From Paenibacillus sp. SY21-1 (GTDB lineage Bacteria > Bacillota > Bacilli > Paenibacillales > Paenibacillaceae), in the NCBI RefSeq assembly GCF_005222705.1, contig NZ_STGF01000008.1, forward strand, positions 124,001 through 188,000: a stretch of DNA of 64,000 nucleotides, in the 5' to 3' direction. The translations under genes and the position numbers were made by a program. The notes beneath the pieces were generated by a model. It was not told the origin of the DNA. It worked only from the letters and a program-made list of their open reading frames with translations, and did no database searches. Shown here one piece after another: positions 9,475-17,282 of this stretch. The stretch's first letter is position 1; each line of letters opens with the position of its first letter.

Positions 9475-9999
9475 ATGGAAGAAAAATGGTTTACGGTCGG
9501 CAAGGTTGTGAATACTCATGGGCTAAGAGGCGAGCTGAAGGTGCTTTCGCAGACGGATTTCGGTGAAACCCGCTTCGCTCCGGGAAGCCGGCTGCAGCTG
9601 ATCAACGAGCAAACGGGGAAATCGCTGGAAGTGAAAATCGCTAGCTCGCGCGTGCAAAAAAACGTATACATAATCAAGCTTGAAGGCTTGAACGATATTA
9701 ATCTTGTGGAGGCTTACAAAGGCTGGACGCTAAAAGTGTCGGAGCGGGACCGCGAGCAGCTCGAGGACGGCGAATATTATTATCATGAAATAATCGGCTG
9801 CCGCGTCGTCACGGAGGAAGGCGAGGAGCTTGGCATCATCTCGGATATTCTGAGTCCCGGGGCAAATGATGTATGGGTCGTTGACCGTCCAAAAGGAAAA
9901 GGCGCCCAGCTGTTGCTGCCTGTCATTGACGATGTGCTGCTCGGCGTGGACAAGCAGGAGCGGCTGGTTACGGTCCGCTTGCTGGAAGGACTGATCTAA
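9475..9999 (+). CDS. rimM: Ribosome maturation factor RimM
   Basis: Assembly factor that binds ribosomal protein S19 during 30S head maturation. The 174-residue form starts at ATG 9475 with MEEKWFTVGKVVNTHGLRGE, the conserved RimM N-terminus; the open frame extends upstream but without conserved sequence or a ribosome site. The N-terminal beta-barrel domain (1-90) carries GLRGELKVL and a C-terminal PRC-barrel domain (about 100-170) contains GEYYYHEIIG and LPVIDDVLLGVD. The stop is three bases before trmD, consistent with the rimM-trmD coupling seen in most bacteria. Confidence 0.96.
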   Translation: MEEKWFTVGKVVNTHGLRGELKVLSQTDFGETRFAPGSRLQLINEQTGKSLEVKIASSRVQKNVYIIKLEGLNDINLVEAYKGWTLKVSERDREQLEDGEYYYHEIIGCRVVTEEGEELGIISDILSPGANDVWVVDRPKGKGAQLLLPVIDDVLLGVDKQERLVTVRLLEGLI

Positions 10000-10002
10000 G
10001 AG

Positions 10003-10737
10003 ATGAAAATAGATGTGCTGACGCTGTTTCCGGAAATGTTCGACGGCGTATTCGGAGCGAGCATTCTGGGCAAAGCCCGGGAAAAAGGGATTGTATCGCT
10101 TGCGGCAATCAACTTTCGTGAATATTCGACCAATAAGCACAATACGGTGGACGATTATCCTTACGGGGGAGGCGGAGGCATGGTGCTGAAGCCTGAGCCG
10201 GTTTTTGCAGCAGTAGAGGCTTTGCAGGTGGACGAGGGCGTACGTCCGCGCGTCATCCTTATGTGCCCTCAGGGCGAGTCGTTTACGCAGCAGAAGGCGG
10301 AGGAACTGTCGAAGGAGGAGCATATCGTCATCGTTTGCGGCCACTACGAGGGATACGATGAGCGAATTCGGGAGCATCTGGTGACCGACGAGCTCTCGAT
10401 CGGCGATTATGTGCTTACAGGCGGAGAAATCCCGGCTATGACGGTAATTGATAGCGTAGTAAGGCTGCTCCCTGGCGTGCTCGGAAATGAAACGTCTGCC
10501 GTTACCGACTCATACAGCACGGGTTTGCTGGAGCATCCGCACTACACCCGACCTGCCGAGTTTCGCGGCTGGGCTGTTCCGGATGTGCTGATTTCGGGCC
10601 ATCATGCGAATATTGAGGTGTGGAGGCGGCAGCAGTCGCTGCTGCGGACGCTCCAGCGCCGTCCAGACTTGCTGGAGCATGCGGAGCTTTCGGACAAGGA
10701 ACGCAAATGGCTGGCTGAACAGCCGCAGTCGGAATAG
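10003..10737 (+). CDS. trmD: tRNA (guanine-37-N1)-methyltransferase
   Basis: SpoU/TrmD-knot (SPOUT) methyltransferase that makes m1G37 next to the anticodon, preventing frameshifting. It has 244 residues, the usual length. The N-terminus [15 protein letters not shown], the [16 protein letters not shown] motif, the [11 protein letters not shown] element and the [11 protein letters not shown] cofactor-binding knot are all present. The C-terminal domain has YTRPAEFRG and [12 protein letters not shown]. The start ATG at 10003 overlaps the tail of a weak AAGAG site, so translation is probably coupled to rimM. It ends before a bidirectional terminator. Confidence 0.98.
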   Translation: MKIDVLTLFPEMFDGVFGASILGKAREKGIVSLAAINFREYSTNKHNTVDDYPYGGGGGMVLKPEPVFAAVEALQVDEGVRPRVILMCPQGESFTQQKAEELSKEEHIVIVCGHYEGYDERIREHLVTDELSIGDYVLTGGEIPAMTVIDSVVRLLPGVLGNETSAVTDSYSTGLLEHPHYTRPAEFRGWAVPDVLISGHHANIEVWRRQQSLLRTLQRRPDLLEHAELSDKERKWLAEQPQSE

Positions 10738-10797
10738 CCTGCGCGGATGTTCTTGCCAGAACGTGACGCTGAAGAAGGAAGCAACGGCATGACGAAA

Positions 10798-10856
10798 ACG
10801 AAAAAAGGGCTGTTCCGATCAGGCCGCGGCAGGCTGAACGGAATGCCCTTTTTTTG
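10798..10856. terminator. Bidirectional terminator between trmD and the CAP protein gene
   Basis: An imperfect inverted repeat (arms about 10801-10825 and 10832-10854) has a run of As on its left and a run of seven Ts on its right. It can therefore terminate transcription from both trmD (+) and the convergent CAP-domain gene (-). Confidence 0.88.
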
Positions 10857-10870
10857 TTGGTAAAGCGCGA

Positions 10871-11842
10871 TTATGGCGTATAGAAGTTTTGGGTATAATA
10901 GATTTCATAAGAGCCGCCAAAGGCGACACCTGTTCCCAGTCTTTTTAGGTTGCTGTCCAGCAGAGCCTCGCGGTGGCCAGTCGTAGAGTTCATCCACCCG
11001 TAGTGGGCGAAAATCGGATTTTCATAGCCTGCCGCAATATTTTCCGCTGCAAACTGGTACGAAATTCCTTGCTTTTCCATGCGGTCGAACGGGCTTAAGC
11101 CTTTTAGATTGTCATGATCGAAAAAGTCGTTTTTCATCATATCGGTGCTGTGGGCTCGGGCTGAAGCGCCTGCGAGCTTGTCCCATGCTAGCCCTGACAC
11201 CCCTCGTAGCTTGCGCTCGGCGCCTGCGAGATCAAAAATTTGCAGCTCGTACGGCTTTTGAAGCTTGCTGGTGTAAGCAGACGCAGCTCCGGCTTTGGGA
11301 ATGGCCGACAGCTGGGTTTTTAGGATGCCGACAATTTTATTGCTGCTGTGCGTATCGATAAAAAGGACTGTCTTTTCGGAGTTTTTGACGAATGCCCAAT
11401 AATCGTCCGCATTTTCGCTGTTTTTCACGGACCCTGCCCGTTTCTTGGCCTCCTTAAGCGTCTGTCCGAGCTTGATTCCCGATGCGTCCGCTGTCCAGCT
11501 CTTCGAGGAGTTGGAGAATTGGGCGACGACCTTTTGGTTCGAAACGCCAAACATCATCAGCTTGCTGAGATCGCTGTTGTACACGTACCAAGTGAACCCT
11601 TGCTCGCTTACATCCATGCGCGCAGGCTTGCCGAGCTGCTTCTGGAGCTTCTCTGCAGAATCGCCGATAGCGATGCCGCCGAGCTTGGCTTGTACGGCCT
11701 GCGTGACGGTATTGACGCTTGCTGTCGCGCTTGCCTGCAGCGGAGAGGCGGTTGCAGAGGGGGAGAACGCCGCGCCGAACAGGAGCATTGCGCCCAAGAG
11801 TCCAATTGATGTTTTGCAGGCTCTGGAATTCATTGTTGCCAT
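10871..11842 (-). CDS. Secreted CAP-domain protein (YlbC/YkwD-like)
   Basis: Predicted exported 323-residue protein. A signal peptide is visible: a short basic N-terminus, the hydrophobic core IGLLGAMLLFGAAF and a likely cleavage site near residue 33 (SATA|S). Residues about 50-175 match the CAP-associated N-terminal domain (GIAIGDSAEKLQKQLGKP, FTWYVYN, GVSNQKVVAQFSNS). Residues 200-320 form a CAP (SCP/PR-1-like) domain with ARAHSTDMM, FFDH, AENIAAG and GHREALLD. B. subtilis YlbC has this domain pair. Extracellular substrates are unknown. The ATG at 11842 follows GAGGTGG. It is the only minus-strand gene between trmD and rplS and has its own promoter. Confidence 0.88.
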   Translation of the reverse strand: MATMNSRACKTSIGLLGAMLLFGAAFSPSATASPLQASATASVNTVTQAVQAKLGGIAIGDSAEKLQKQLGKPARMDVSEQGFTWYVYNSDLSKLMMFGVSNQKVVAQFSNSSKSWTADASGIKLGQTLKEAKKRAGSVKNSENADDYWAFVKNSEKTVLFIDTHSSNKIVGILKTQLSAIPKAGAASAYTSKLQKPYELQIFDLAGAERKLRGVSGLAWDKLAGASARAHSTDMMKNDFFDHDNLKGLSPFDRMEKQGISYQFAAENIAAGYENPIFAHYGWMNSTTGHREALLDSNLKRLGTGVAFGGSYEIYYTQNFYTP

Positions 11843-11900
11843 TTAGCCACCTCGATTGTTGTCGCATTTTCTTGGTTTAAATAGGAAAGATGTCATAAAC

Positions 11901-11929
11901 AGTATACATGAAATATAGATTTAAAAAAC
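11901..11929 (-). promoter_or_regulatory. Candidate promoter of the CAP-domain gene
   Basis: On the minus strand a -10 TATACT (11901-11906) preceded by ATG lies 17 bases from a weak -35 GTTTTT (11924-11929). It is 59 bases upstream of the start codon and adjoins the divergent rplS promoter. The weak -35 keeps this tentative. Confidence 0.45.
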
Positions 11930-11932
11930 GTG

Positions 11933-11961
11933 TTGATATCAGCTGCCGTTTATGATAAAAT
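11933..11961 (+). promoter_or_regulatory. Candidate sigma-A promoter of rplS
   Basis: A -35 TTGATA (11933-11938), a 17-base spacer and the -10 TAAAAT (11956-11961) lie 109 bases before the rplS start. This implies a 5' leader of about 100 nucleotides. Confidence 0.65.
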
Positions 11962-12006
11962 GTCAATTGTTGTTCGTAAACTCGGACGGTCCGCTATCAG
12001 CGATGA

Positions 12007-12029
12007 CCCTGTTCCGCTTGGGAGCAGGT
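12007..12029 (+). promoter_or_regulatory. Hairpin in the rplS leader (possible L19 leader)
   Basis: Eight base pairs (12008-12015 with 12021-12028, one G-U pair, loop GCTTG) sit in the transcribed leader of rplS, about 24 bases before the Shine-Dalgarno sequence. Firmicute rplS genes often carry an autoregulatory L19 leader; whether this one matches that consensus was not tested. Confidence 0.35.
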
Positions 12030-12069
12030 AGAGCTCATAAGAACGTCTATGGTGGAAGGAGTGAATCAA

Positions 12070-12411
12070 ATGAATTTGTTGCAAACTATTGCGCAAGAAA
12101 ACCTGCGTCAAGACCTTCCTAGCTTTCGCCCAGGCGATACGCTGAAAGTTCACGTTAAGGTTATCGAGGGAACTCGTGAGCGTATCCAGTTGTTCGAAGG
12201 CGTTGTAATTAAACGTCGCGGCGGCGGCATCAGCGAAACTTTTACAGTACGTAAAATTTCCTACGGTGTTGGCGTTGAAAGAACTTTCCCGCTGAACTCG
12301 CCAAAAATCGAGAAAATCGAAGTGGCTCGTCGTGGTAAAGTACGTCGCGCGAAACTGTACTACCTGCGTAGTCTTCGCGGTAAAGCTGCTAGAATTAAAG
12401 AGATTCGTTAA
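12070..12411 (+). CDS. rplS: 50S ribosomal protein L19
   Basis: Large-subunit protein L19, at the interface of the two subunits. The 113-residue form starts at ATG 12070 after GGAAGGAG; an in-frame ATG at 12049 overlaps that ribosome site and is less likely. Typical motifs are [51 protein letters not shown] and the basic C-terminus [17 protein letters not shown]. Codon use is strongly biased towards GTT, CGT and CGC, as for other ribosomal genes. It is monocistronic, with a promoter upstream and a terminator directly downstream. Confidence 0.98.
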   Translation: MNLLQTIAQENLRQDLPSFRPGDTLKVHVKVIEGTRERIQLFEGVVIKRRGGGISETFTVRKISYGVGVERTFPLNSPKIEKIEVARRGKVRRAKLYYLRSLRGKAARIKEIR

Positions 12412-12425
12412 GATGAAACGTCAAG

Positions 12426-12461
12426 AGGGGCTTGCGCAAACAAGCTCCTTTTCGCTTTTTT
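12426..12461 (+). terminator. Rho-independent terminator after rplS
   Basis: A nine-base-pair stem (12426-12434 with 12441-12449, one G-U pair) with loop CGCAAA is followed by an interrupted T-run to 12461. Confidence 0.88.
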
Positions 12462-12490
12462 AAATATGCATGCGGAAGAAGGCGAGCCTA

Positions 12491-13174
12491 TTGGACACAC
12501 AACAGCGAAATGACGGTCAAGCCGGAGGTTCGGAAGCGGCAGGCGACCTAAGCCGTTTGCAAAGATCAACGGGCCGTTCGGCAGGCCCAGGCAAGCAGGG
12601 CGGGGCATACAAAGAAATTGTAGAGTGGATTAAAGCGCTGGTCATAGCAGTTGTGCTCGTTTTCTTGATCAGGCAGTTTTTGCTGTCGCCGTTTATTGTC
12701 GACGGTGAATCGATGATGCCTAATTTCGAGACCGGCGAGCGTCTGATCGTGAACAAGATGATTTATGCGATCCGCGAGCCGAAATTCGGAGAAGTGGTCG
12801 TATTCGACGTACCGGAGCAAAATCGTAAATTCATTAAACGGGTAATCGGCGTTCCCGGGGATCAGATACGTATCGAAGGCGACGATTTGTATATTAACGA
12901 TGTGAAGGTCGATGAGCCCTATATTAAAGAAGCGATTGAAGCGGCGCATGCACGCGGAGAGCTTTATAACGCAAAGGGCGAGAATTATCCGAACGCGCAA
13001 TTTACGGAGATGACCGTACCTGAAAACTCTATTTTTGCATTGGGCGATAATCGGAGCAACAGTACGGACAGCCGTATGATCGGCTTCGTTTCGGACAAGG
13101 AAATAGTAGGCCGGGCGGATCTGATTTTCTGGCCGCTGAACAAGCTTGAGTTTATTAAGCATTGGACTAAATGA
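12491..13174 (+). CDS. lepB: Signal peptidase I
   Basis: Membrane serine protease that removes signal peptides from exported preproteins. With the TTG start at 12491 it has 227 residues; an ATG at 12470 adds seven residues but lies right behind the rplS terminator without a ribosome site, so TTG (after AAGAAGGCGAG) is preferred. After a polar N-terminal stretch of about 40 residues there is one transmembrane helix (about 49-65). The catalytic serine is Ser74 in DGESMMPNF and the general-base lysine is Lys116 in FIKRVIGVPGDQ. GDNRSNSTDSR is the conserved box E. No strong promoter of its own was seen. rbgA follows after 9 bases. Confidence 0.95.
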   Translation: MDTQQRNDGQAGGSEAAGDLSRLQRSTGRSAGPGKQGGAYKEIVEWIKALVIAVVLVFLIRQFLLSPFIVDGESMMPNFETGERLIVNKMIYAIREPKFGEVVVFDVPEQNRKFIKRVIGVPGDQIRIEGDDLYINDVKVDEPYIKEAIEAAHARGELYNAKGENYPNAQFTEMTVPENSIFALGDNRSNSTDSRMIGFVSDKEIVGRADLIFWPLNKLEFIKHWTK

Positions 13175-13183
13175 GGTGACTGA

Positions 13184-14050
13184 ATGACCATTCAATGGTT
13201 TCCTGGCCATATGACTAGGGCAAAACGGCAAATACAGGACAAGCTTAAGCTGATCGATCTTGCCATTGAACTATTGGATGCAAGGGTTCCGCTATCGAGC
13301 CGCAATCCGATGATAGAAGAGATTTTGAACGGAAAGCCCAGATTGATTGTTTTAAACAAAGCCGATTTGGCCGATCCTCGGGCAACCGAGCAGTGGATGA
13401 ACTATTTCCGCAATGAGGGACATGAATCGATTGCCATCGACTCGAATACCGGGACGAGAGTGGCGGAAGTGCCGCTTAAAGCGAAGGAAATTTTGCACGA
13501 CAAGATCGCCCGGCAGATCGCCAAAGGCATCAATCCCCGGGCGATTCGCGGCCTGATCGTCGGCATTCCCAACGTCGGCAAATCAACCTTGATCAACAAG
13601 CTTGCCGGACGCGCGATTGCGCTTACCGGAGATCGTCCGGGCGTGACGAAAGGCCAACAGTGGATTAAGGTCGGAACGGAAATGGAGCTGCTGGATACGC
13701 CGGGCATTTTGTGGCCGAAGTTTGAAGACGAGCTGGTCGGTTACCGCTTGGCTATGACGGGAGCGATTCGCGAGCAGATTTTAAATATAGACGATATCGC
13801 CTTTTTTGCTATGCAGGAGCTGACAGACCGTTATTGGACGGCTCTTGCTGAGCGCTATGAGCTGGACAAGCCGCCCTCGGACAGCCACGACTCGGATGAA
13901 ATCGTTCGGGTCATGGAGGATATCGGGCGGCGCAGAGGCTGTCTTGTGTCCGGAGGGCGCGTCGATCTGGAGAAGGCTTCAGGCATTATTTTGCGCGATT
14001 TGCGTTCGGGCAAGCTCGGCCGGATAACGCTGGAGGCTCCGCCCTATTGA
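13184..14050 (+). CDS. rbgA: Ribosome biogenesis GTPase RbgA (YlqF)
   Basis: Circularly permuted GTPase required for a late step of 50S assembly. It has 288 residues, close to B. subtilis RbgA (282). The permuted motif order is visible: G4 NKADLA comes first (about residue 58), then G1 GIPNVGKST (about 129), then G3 DTPGILWP (about 176). The N-terminal [15 protein letters not shown] motif is diagnostic, and a C-terminal RNA-binding helical domain follows. The ATG at 13184 follows a GAGGTGA site that overlaps the lepB stop, so lepB-rbgA-rnhB probably form one unit. Confidence 0.97.
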   Translation: MTIQWFPGHMTRAKRQIQDKLKLIDLAIELLDARVPLSSRNPMIEEILNGKPRLIVLNKADLADPRATEQWMNYFRNEGHESIAIDSNTGTRVAEVPLKAKEILHDKIARQIAKGINPRAIRGLIVGIPNVGKSTLINKLAGRAIALTGDRPGVTKGQQWIKVGTEMELLDTPGILWPKFEDELVGYRLAMTGAIREQILNIDDIAFFAMQELTDRYWTALAERYELDKPPSDSHDSDEIVRVMEDIGRRRGCLVSGGRVDLEKASGIILRDLRSGKLGRITLEAPPY

Positions 14051-14076
14051 GCGGGCAGAACACGGAGGGAATCGAC

Positions 14077-14691
14077 ATGCTGGAATTCGAGCGGAATCTG
14101 TGGCAAGAGGGCATAGCCTCAATTGCCGGTGTCGATGAGGTAGGCAGAGGCTGCCTGTTTGGCGACGTGGTGGCGGCAGCCGTCATTTTGCCGCAAGGAC
14201 TCGTCATCGAGGGCGTAGATGATTCCAAAAAGCTGTCGGAGAAAAAGCGCGACGCGCTGTATGAGCTTATTACACAGCAATGCGTTGCGTGGTCGGTAGC
14301 CTGTGTAGATGCGAAAAAAATCGATCAAATCAACATCAAGCAAGCTGCGAGGCTTGCGATGAAGCATGCGGTGGAGGGTCTGAAGCTGCAGCCGGACTAT
14401 TTGCTTGTGGATGCGGAAAAAGTGGATCTGGCGCTTCCGCAGCTGGCCTTGATCAAAGGCGATGCCCGCAGCCAGTCGATTGCTGCTGCATCCATTGTAG
14501 CAAAGGTAACGCGCGATCGTTTATGCTCCGGAGAGTGGGAGCGGCAATACCCTGAGTATGGGATTGCGATACATAAGGGCTATGCGACGAAGCTGCACCG
14601 GGAGAGGCTGCTTGAGCATGGCCCGAGCAAGCTGCATCGCCGCTCCTTTCTCGGCAAATTGTTCCCAGAGGAACAGCTTCTGCTTTTCTAA
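14077..14691 (+). CDS. rnhB: Ribonuclease HII
   Basis: Removes RNA from RNA-DNA hybrids and single ribonucleotides from DNA. The 204-residue form starts at ATG 14077, 7 bases after CGGAGGG; a longer TTG start at 14047 overlaps the rbgA stop but lacks a site. The catalytic acidic residues D20 and E21 lie in GVDEVGRG; a third aspartate is in LLVDAEK and a fourth in AKVTRDRL. The C-terminus has HKGYATKLHRERL and GPSKLHRRSF. It is the last gene of the lepB-rbgA-rnhB unit and is followed by a terminator. Confidence 0.97.
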   Translation: MLEFERNLWQEGIASIAGVDEVGRGCLFGDVVAAAVILPQGLVIEGVDDSKKLSEKKRDALYELITQQCVAWSVACVDAKKIDQINIKQAARLAMKHAVEGLKLQPDYLLVDAEKVDLALPQLALIKGDARSQSIAAASIVAKVTRDRLCSGEWERQYPEYGIAIHKGYATKLHRERLLEHGPSKLHRRSFLGKLFPEEQLLLF

Positions 14692-14749
14692 CGATAGGCG
14701 CAAGCGATAAAAGTAAAAAAAACTCGCTTCGTTCGTGTGGGAGCGGAAT

Positions 14750-14801
14750 GCCCGTTTTCCGGAATGCTGATTCGCTCAGCGTCCAGGAAGCGGGCTTTTG
14801 T
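14750..14801 (+). terminator. Rho-independent terminator after rnhB
   Basis: Two nested inverted repeats: an outer GCCCG..CGGGC stem (about 14750-14760 with 14787-14796) and an inner GCTGA..TCAGC hairpin (14766-14779), followed by a short T-run. It lies 58 bases after rnhB and isolates ylqG. Confidence 0.75.
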
Positions 14802-14820
14802 TATTATTGGCGGGATGCTG

Positions 14821-14846
14821 TAACTTGGGAGGCTTGCAGCCGATAT
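14821..14846 (+). promoter_or_regulatory. Candidate sigma-D promoter of ylqG-ylqH
   Basis: The octamer GCCGATAT (14839-14846) equals the sigma-D (sigma-28) -10 consensus. A near-consensus -35 TAAC (14821-14824; consensus TAAA) lies 14 bases upstream. The ylqG start is 46 bases downstream, which gives a normal leader. A weaker sigma-A arrangement overlaps it (TTGGGA 14825-14830, 17 bases, TGTAAT 14848-14853), so dual recognition is possible. Confidence 0.55.
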
Positions 14847-14892
14847 ATGTAATAGGATATAGAGGAATCGGCAGCGGAGGAGCGAAGGCGGA

Positions 14893-16989
14893 ATGAATAT
14901 CGGTCAGATGATGAGAAGTTTTCTTGGTGAGACGGCTAGCTCCGAATCCCGCCAGCTTGAGCTGAAGACGGGGCAAGTCGTTCGCGGCGTAGTGCTGCAA
15001 GTTATGGACAATAACGAGGCGCTCGTGCAAATTAGCGGTGTTCAGGTAAGGGCGAAGCTGGAGACGCCGCTGCAGGCGGGGCAAAGCGCCATGCTGCAAG
15101 TGCAGCCGCAGGGCGGCGGCGCGGCGATTACGCTCAAGCAGGTGGAGCCAAGCGCTGTTGGACTGCCCGAGGATACGTTTAAGGAATGGGCGAAGCAGCT
15201 TTCATTGCCGGAGCAGAAGTGGGCTGTGGAAATTGTCAAGGATTTGCGCAAGGACGGGCTGATTTTAAATCGCGAAATTGCGCAGGCGTTCCAGCAGGCT
15301 GCGGCTGCTATGCCGGCAGGCGCAGATGCCGAGCAGTGGATGCAGGCCGCGGCCGCGGCCTTCCGTCGCGGGCTGCCCATGACGGCAGCGACGATCGGCA
15401 GCATGCAGCAAGTTTTGTCGGGTCCGCCGCCGCATATATTGCTGACGCAGCTGCAGCAGCAGCTTGCCGCTCTGACGGCAGGCGTTTCGCTGGAAGGCCA
15501 GGATGCGGAGCTTCAACAGGCCGTGGCGCGCGTACAGAGCTTGCTGAGCGATGGAGAAGCGCTTATGCGAACGGCTGCCGGGCCAAACGAAGCGAGCGCC
15601 AAGGCTGGAGCGGAACAAGCTTCGCCAGCTGCTGGCAGCAAGAGCGCGTCCGAGCCAGGTGCTGCTGGGGCCATGAAGGGGCAAGCGGAGCAGGAAGCGC
15701 AGGGGGCTGCTAGTAAAGCGGCCTCTGAGCAGGGCGGAGCCGCAAATGCGCGGAAGGGGGCAGCGGAGCAAGTCGCGCAGGCCGCCTCAGGAAAGGTTGC
15801 GTTAGAGCCGGAGGCAGCGGCGGGCCTGAGCAAAGGGTCTGCTGATCAGGGAGCGCTGGCTGCTGCCGGGAAGGCTGCGTCCGAGCAAGGCGCGACAGCG
15901 GCAAAAGGAGGAGCGACGCCTGGCGCCCCTGATTTAGCGGCGAAAACAGAGACGGCGGCGCCTGCATCTCCCGGCGGAGCGGCAGCGCAAGGCGAGCCGG
16001 GCGGAGCAGAGCGTGCGGATGGCAGCGCAGGTCGGCCCAATAATTGGCTCGGGCAGATGATGAAATGGCTCGGCGTCGATCATGAGCTGCAGCTGACGAA
16101 GCTGCTGCAAGCCGATGTGCCGCCGCACTCCCCGGCTGCTCAGCAGCTCGGCGAGGGAGACGCTGGAGAGGCTGTGGAGCAGCAAGCAGCCGCCCAACAG
16201 CGTCAGCCTGTCGGGGGAGCGTCAGGGCGCGCCGGCGGGGAAATTGCAACTGCTGCCCAGACCCAGGCAGCGGGGGGAGCACAGCAGGCGGCGGATGAAG
16301 CCGCCCCGTTGCGGCAAGCCGAGCTGCGCGGAGCGGGCGAGCGGCCGAATGCGTTAACCGCCTTGCAGCTTGCGGCTGCGCTGGATGGAGAACCCGTGTC
16401 CGCTGCAGAGCCGCTGACCCGGCACGACTCGCTGAAAAGCGCCCTGTTCAGCTTGCTGTCCTTAGAGGGAGCACCTGCTGCTGTTAAGGAAACGGCTCAG
16501 CAGCTTATCCAGCAAATATCCGGCCAGCAGCTTTTGCTTACGCCAGAACGAAACAGCGCTATGCTGACGCATGTGACAATGTTTATTCCGCTTCGCAATC
16601 AGGAGGGCAATCAGACGGCTTCCGTACATATCCAGACCCGGAGGGGACGCAAAGGCGAGCTCGATGCCTCGAACTGTCGGCTGTTGTTCCAATTGTCCAT
16701 GCAGACGCTTGGCGAGACGATGGTGGATGTGAATGTGATGGATAAAGTTGTGAGCCTTAATCTCTGGAACGACCACCCGGCTACGGCAGCATTGGCCGAG
16801 ACAGCCCGCGCCGAGGTGACGGAGCGTTTGCAGCAAGTAGGCTATCAGCTGTTGTCGCTGCGCACGACCCCGCTGCCTAAGCCGGATCAGGAGACGGCCG
16901 AGCATGGCGAAGGAAAAAGGCCGCAAGGGCCGCCCGACTTGGCGGGCTTCTCGTCCTCTCGCTACAAAGGAGTAGATTTCCGAATATGA
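14893..16989 (+). CDS. ylqG: YlqG-like protein with FliK-like C-terminus
   Basis: Protein of 698 residues at the position of B. subtilis ylqG. The N-terminal 90 residues are mainly predicted beta (QLELKTGQVVRGVVLQV). A long Ala/Gly/Gln-rich linker (about 170-500) contains four degenerate 25-26 residue repeats (249-350). The C-terminal part (about 510-698) has the pattern of a flagellar hook-length-control domain: LTHVTMFIPLRN, LFQLSMQTLGETMVDVNVM, VSLNLW and GYQLLSL. FliK proteins share a disordered linker and a globular C-terminus of this kind. No signal peptide is seen. It starts at ATG 14893 after GGAGGAGCGAAGG and overlaps ylqH by 4 bases. A FliK-related role is inferred, not shown. Confidence 0.75.
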   Translation: MNIGQMMRSFLGETASSESRQLELKTGQVVRGVVLQVMDNNEALVQISGVQVRAKLETPLQAGQSAMLQVQPQGGGAAITLKQVEPSAVGLPEDTFKEWAKQLSLPEQKWAVEIVKDLRKDGLILNREIAQAFQQAAAAMPAGADAEQWMQAAAAAFRRGLPMTAATIGSMQQVLSGPPPHILLTQLQQQLAALTAGVSLEGQDAELQQAVARVQSLLSDGEALMRTAAGPNEASAKAGAEQASPAAGSKSASEPGAAGAMKGQAEQEAQGAASKAASEQGGAANARKGAAEQVAQAASGKVALEPEAAAGLSKGSADQGALAAAGKAASEQGATAAKGGATPGAPDLAAKTETAAPASPGGAAAQGEPGGAERADGSAGRPNNWLGQMMKWLGVDHELQLTKLLQADVPPHSPAAQQLGEGDAGEAVEQQAAAQQRQPVGGASGRAGGEIATAAQTQAAGGAQQAADEAAPLRQAELRGAGERPNALTALQLAAALDGEPVSAAEPLTRHDSLKSALFSLLSLEGAPAAVKETAQQLIQQISGQQLLLTPERNSAMLTHVTMFIPLRNQEGNQTASVHIQTRRGRKGELDASNCRLLFQLSMQTLGETMVDVNVMDKVVSLNLWNDHPATAALAETARAEVTERLQQVGYQLLSLRTTPLPKPDQETAEHGEGKRPQGPPDLAGFSSSRYKGVDFRI
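15637..15942 (+). repeat. Degenerate 75-78 bp tandem repeats inside ylqG
   Basis: Four in-frame units encode 25, 25, 26 and 26 residues, each beginning SKSASEPG, SKAASEQG, SGKVALEP or AGKAASEQ and ending in QGAA, QAA, ALAA or DLAA. They lie in the Ala-rich linker. Divergence between units is high, so they are ancient or under weak sequence constraint. Confidence 0.7.
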
Positions 16990-17282
16990 AAGAGCAGTCT
17001 AATCAGCAGCATATCAAAAAAGCGGTCGCGCTTAAATATGAGCCCGGCGAGCGCAATGCGCCCGTACTGGTTGCCAAAGGGAAGGGCGCTTTTGCCGAGC
17101 AAATTTTGGAGCGGGCCAAAGAAAACGGGATACCGGTTCAGGAGGATGCCTCCCTGGTGGAGGTATTGTCGAAGCTGGACGTCGATCAGGAAATCCCGGC
17201 CGAACTGTACACGCTGGTAGCGGAAATATTAAGCTTCGTCTATGATTCGGACCGCAAGGCCAAGCGGCTTGCCAATGGATAG
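16986..17282 (+). CDS. ylqH: Stand-alone FlhB cytoplasmic-domain-like protein YlqH
   Basis: A 98-residue soluble protein that resembles the C-terminal half of the export-gate protein FlhB. KKAVALKYEPGERNAPVLVAKG lines up in two parts with the FlhB of this window: AVALKYE with AIALKYD, and APVLVAKG with APTIIAKG. The ending IPAELYTLVAEILSFVY matches IPPDLFQAVAEILAHVY. The NPTH autocleavage motif and the four membrane helices of FlhB are absent, so it looks like a cleaved FlhB-CC fragment encoded on its own. The ATGA overlap with ylqG suggests coupled translation and equal amounts. In FlhB this domain contacts FliK. Confidence 0.88.
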   Translation: MKEQSNQQHIKKAVALKYEPGERNAPVLVAKGKGAFAEQILERAKENGIPVQEDASLVEVLSKLDVDQEIPAELYTLVAEILSFVYDSDRKAKRLANG

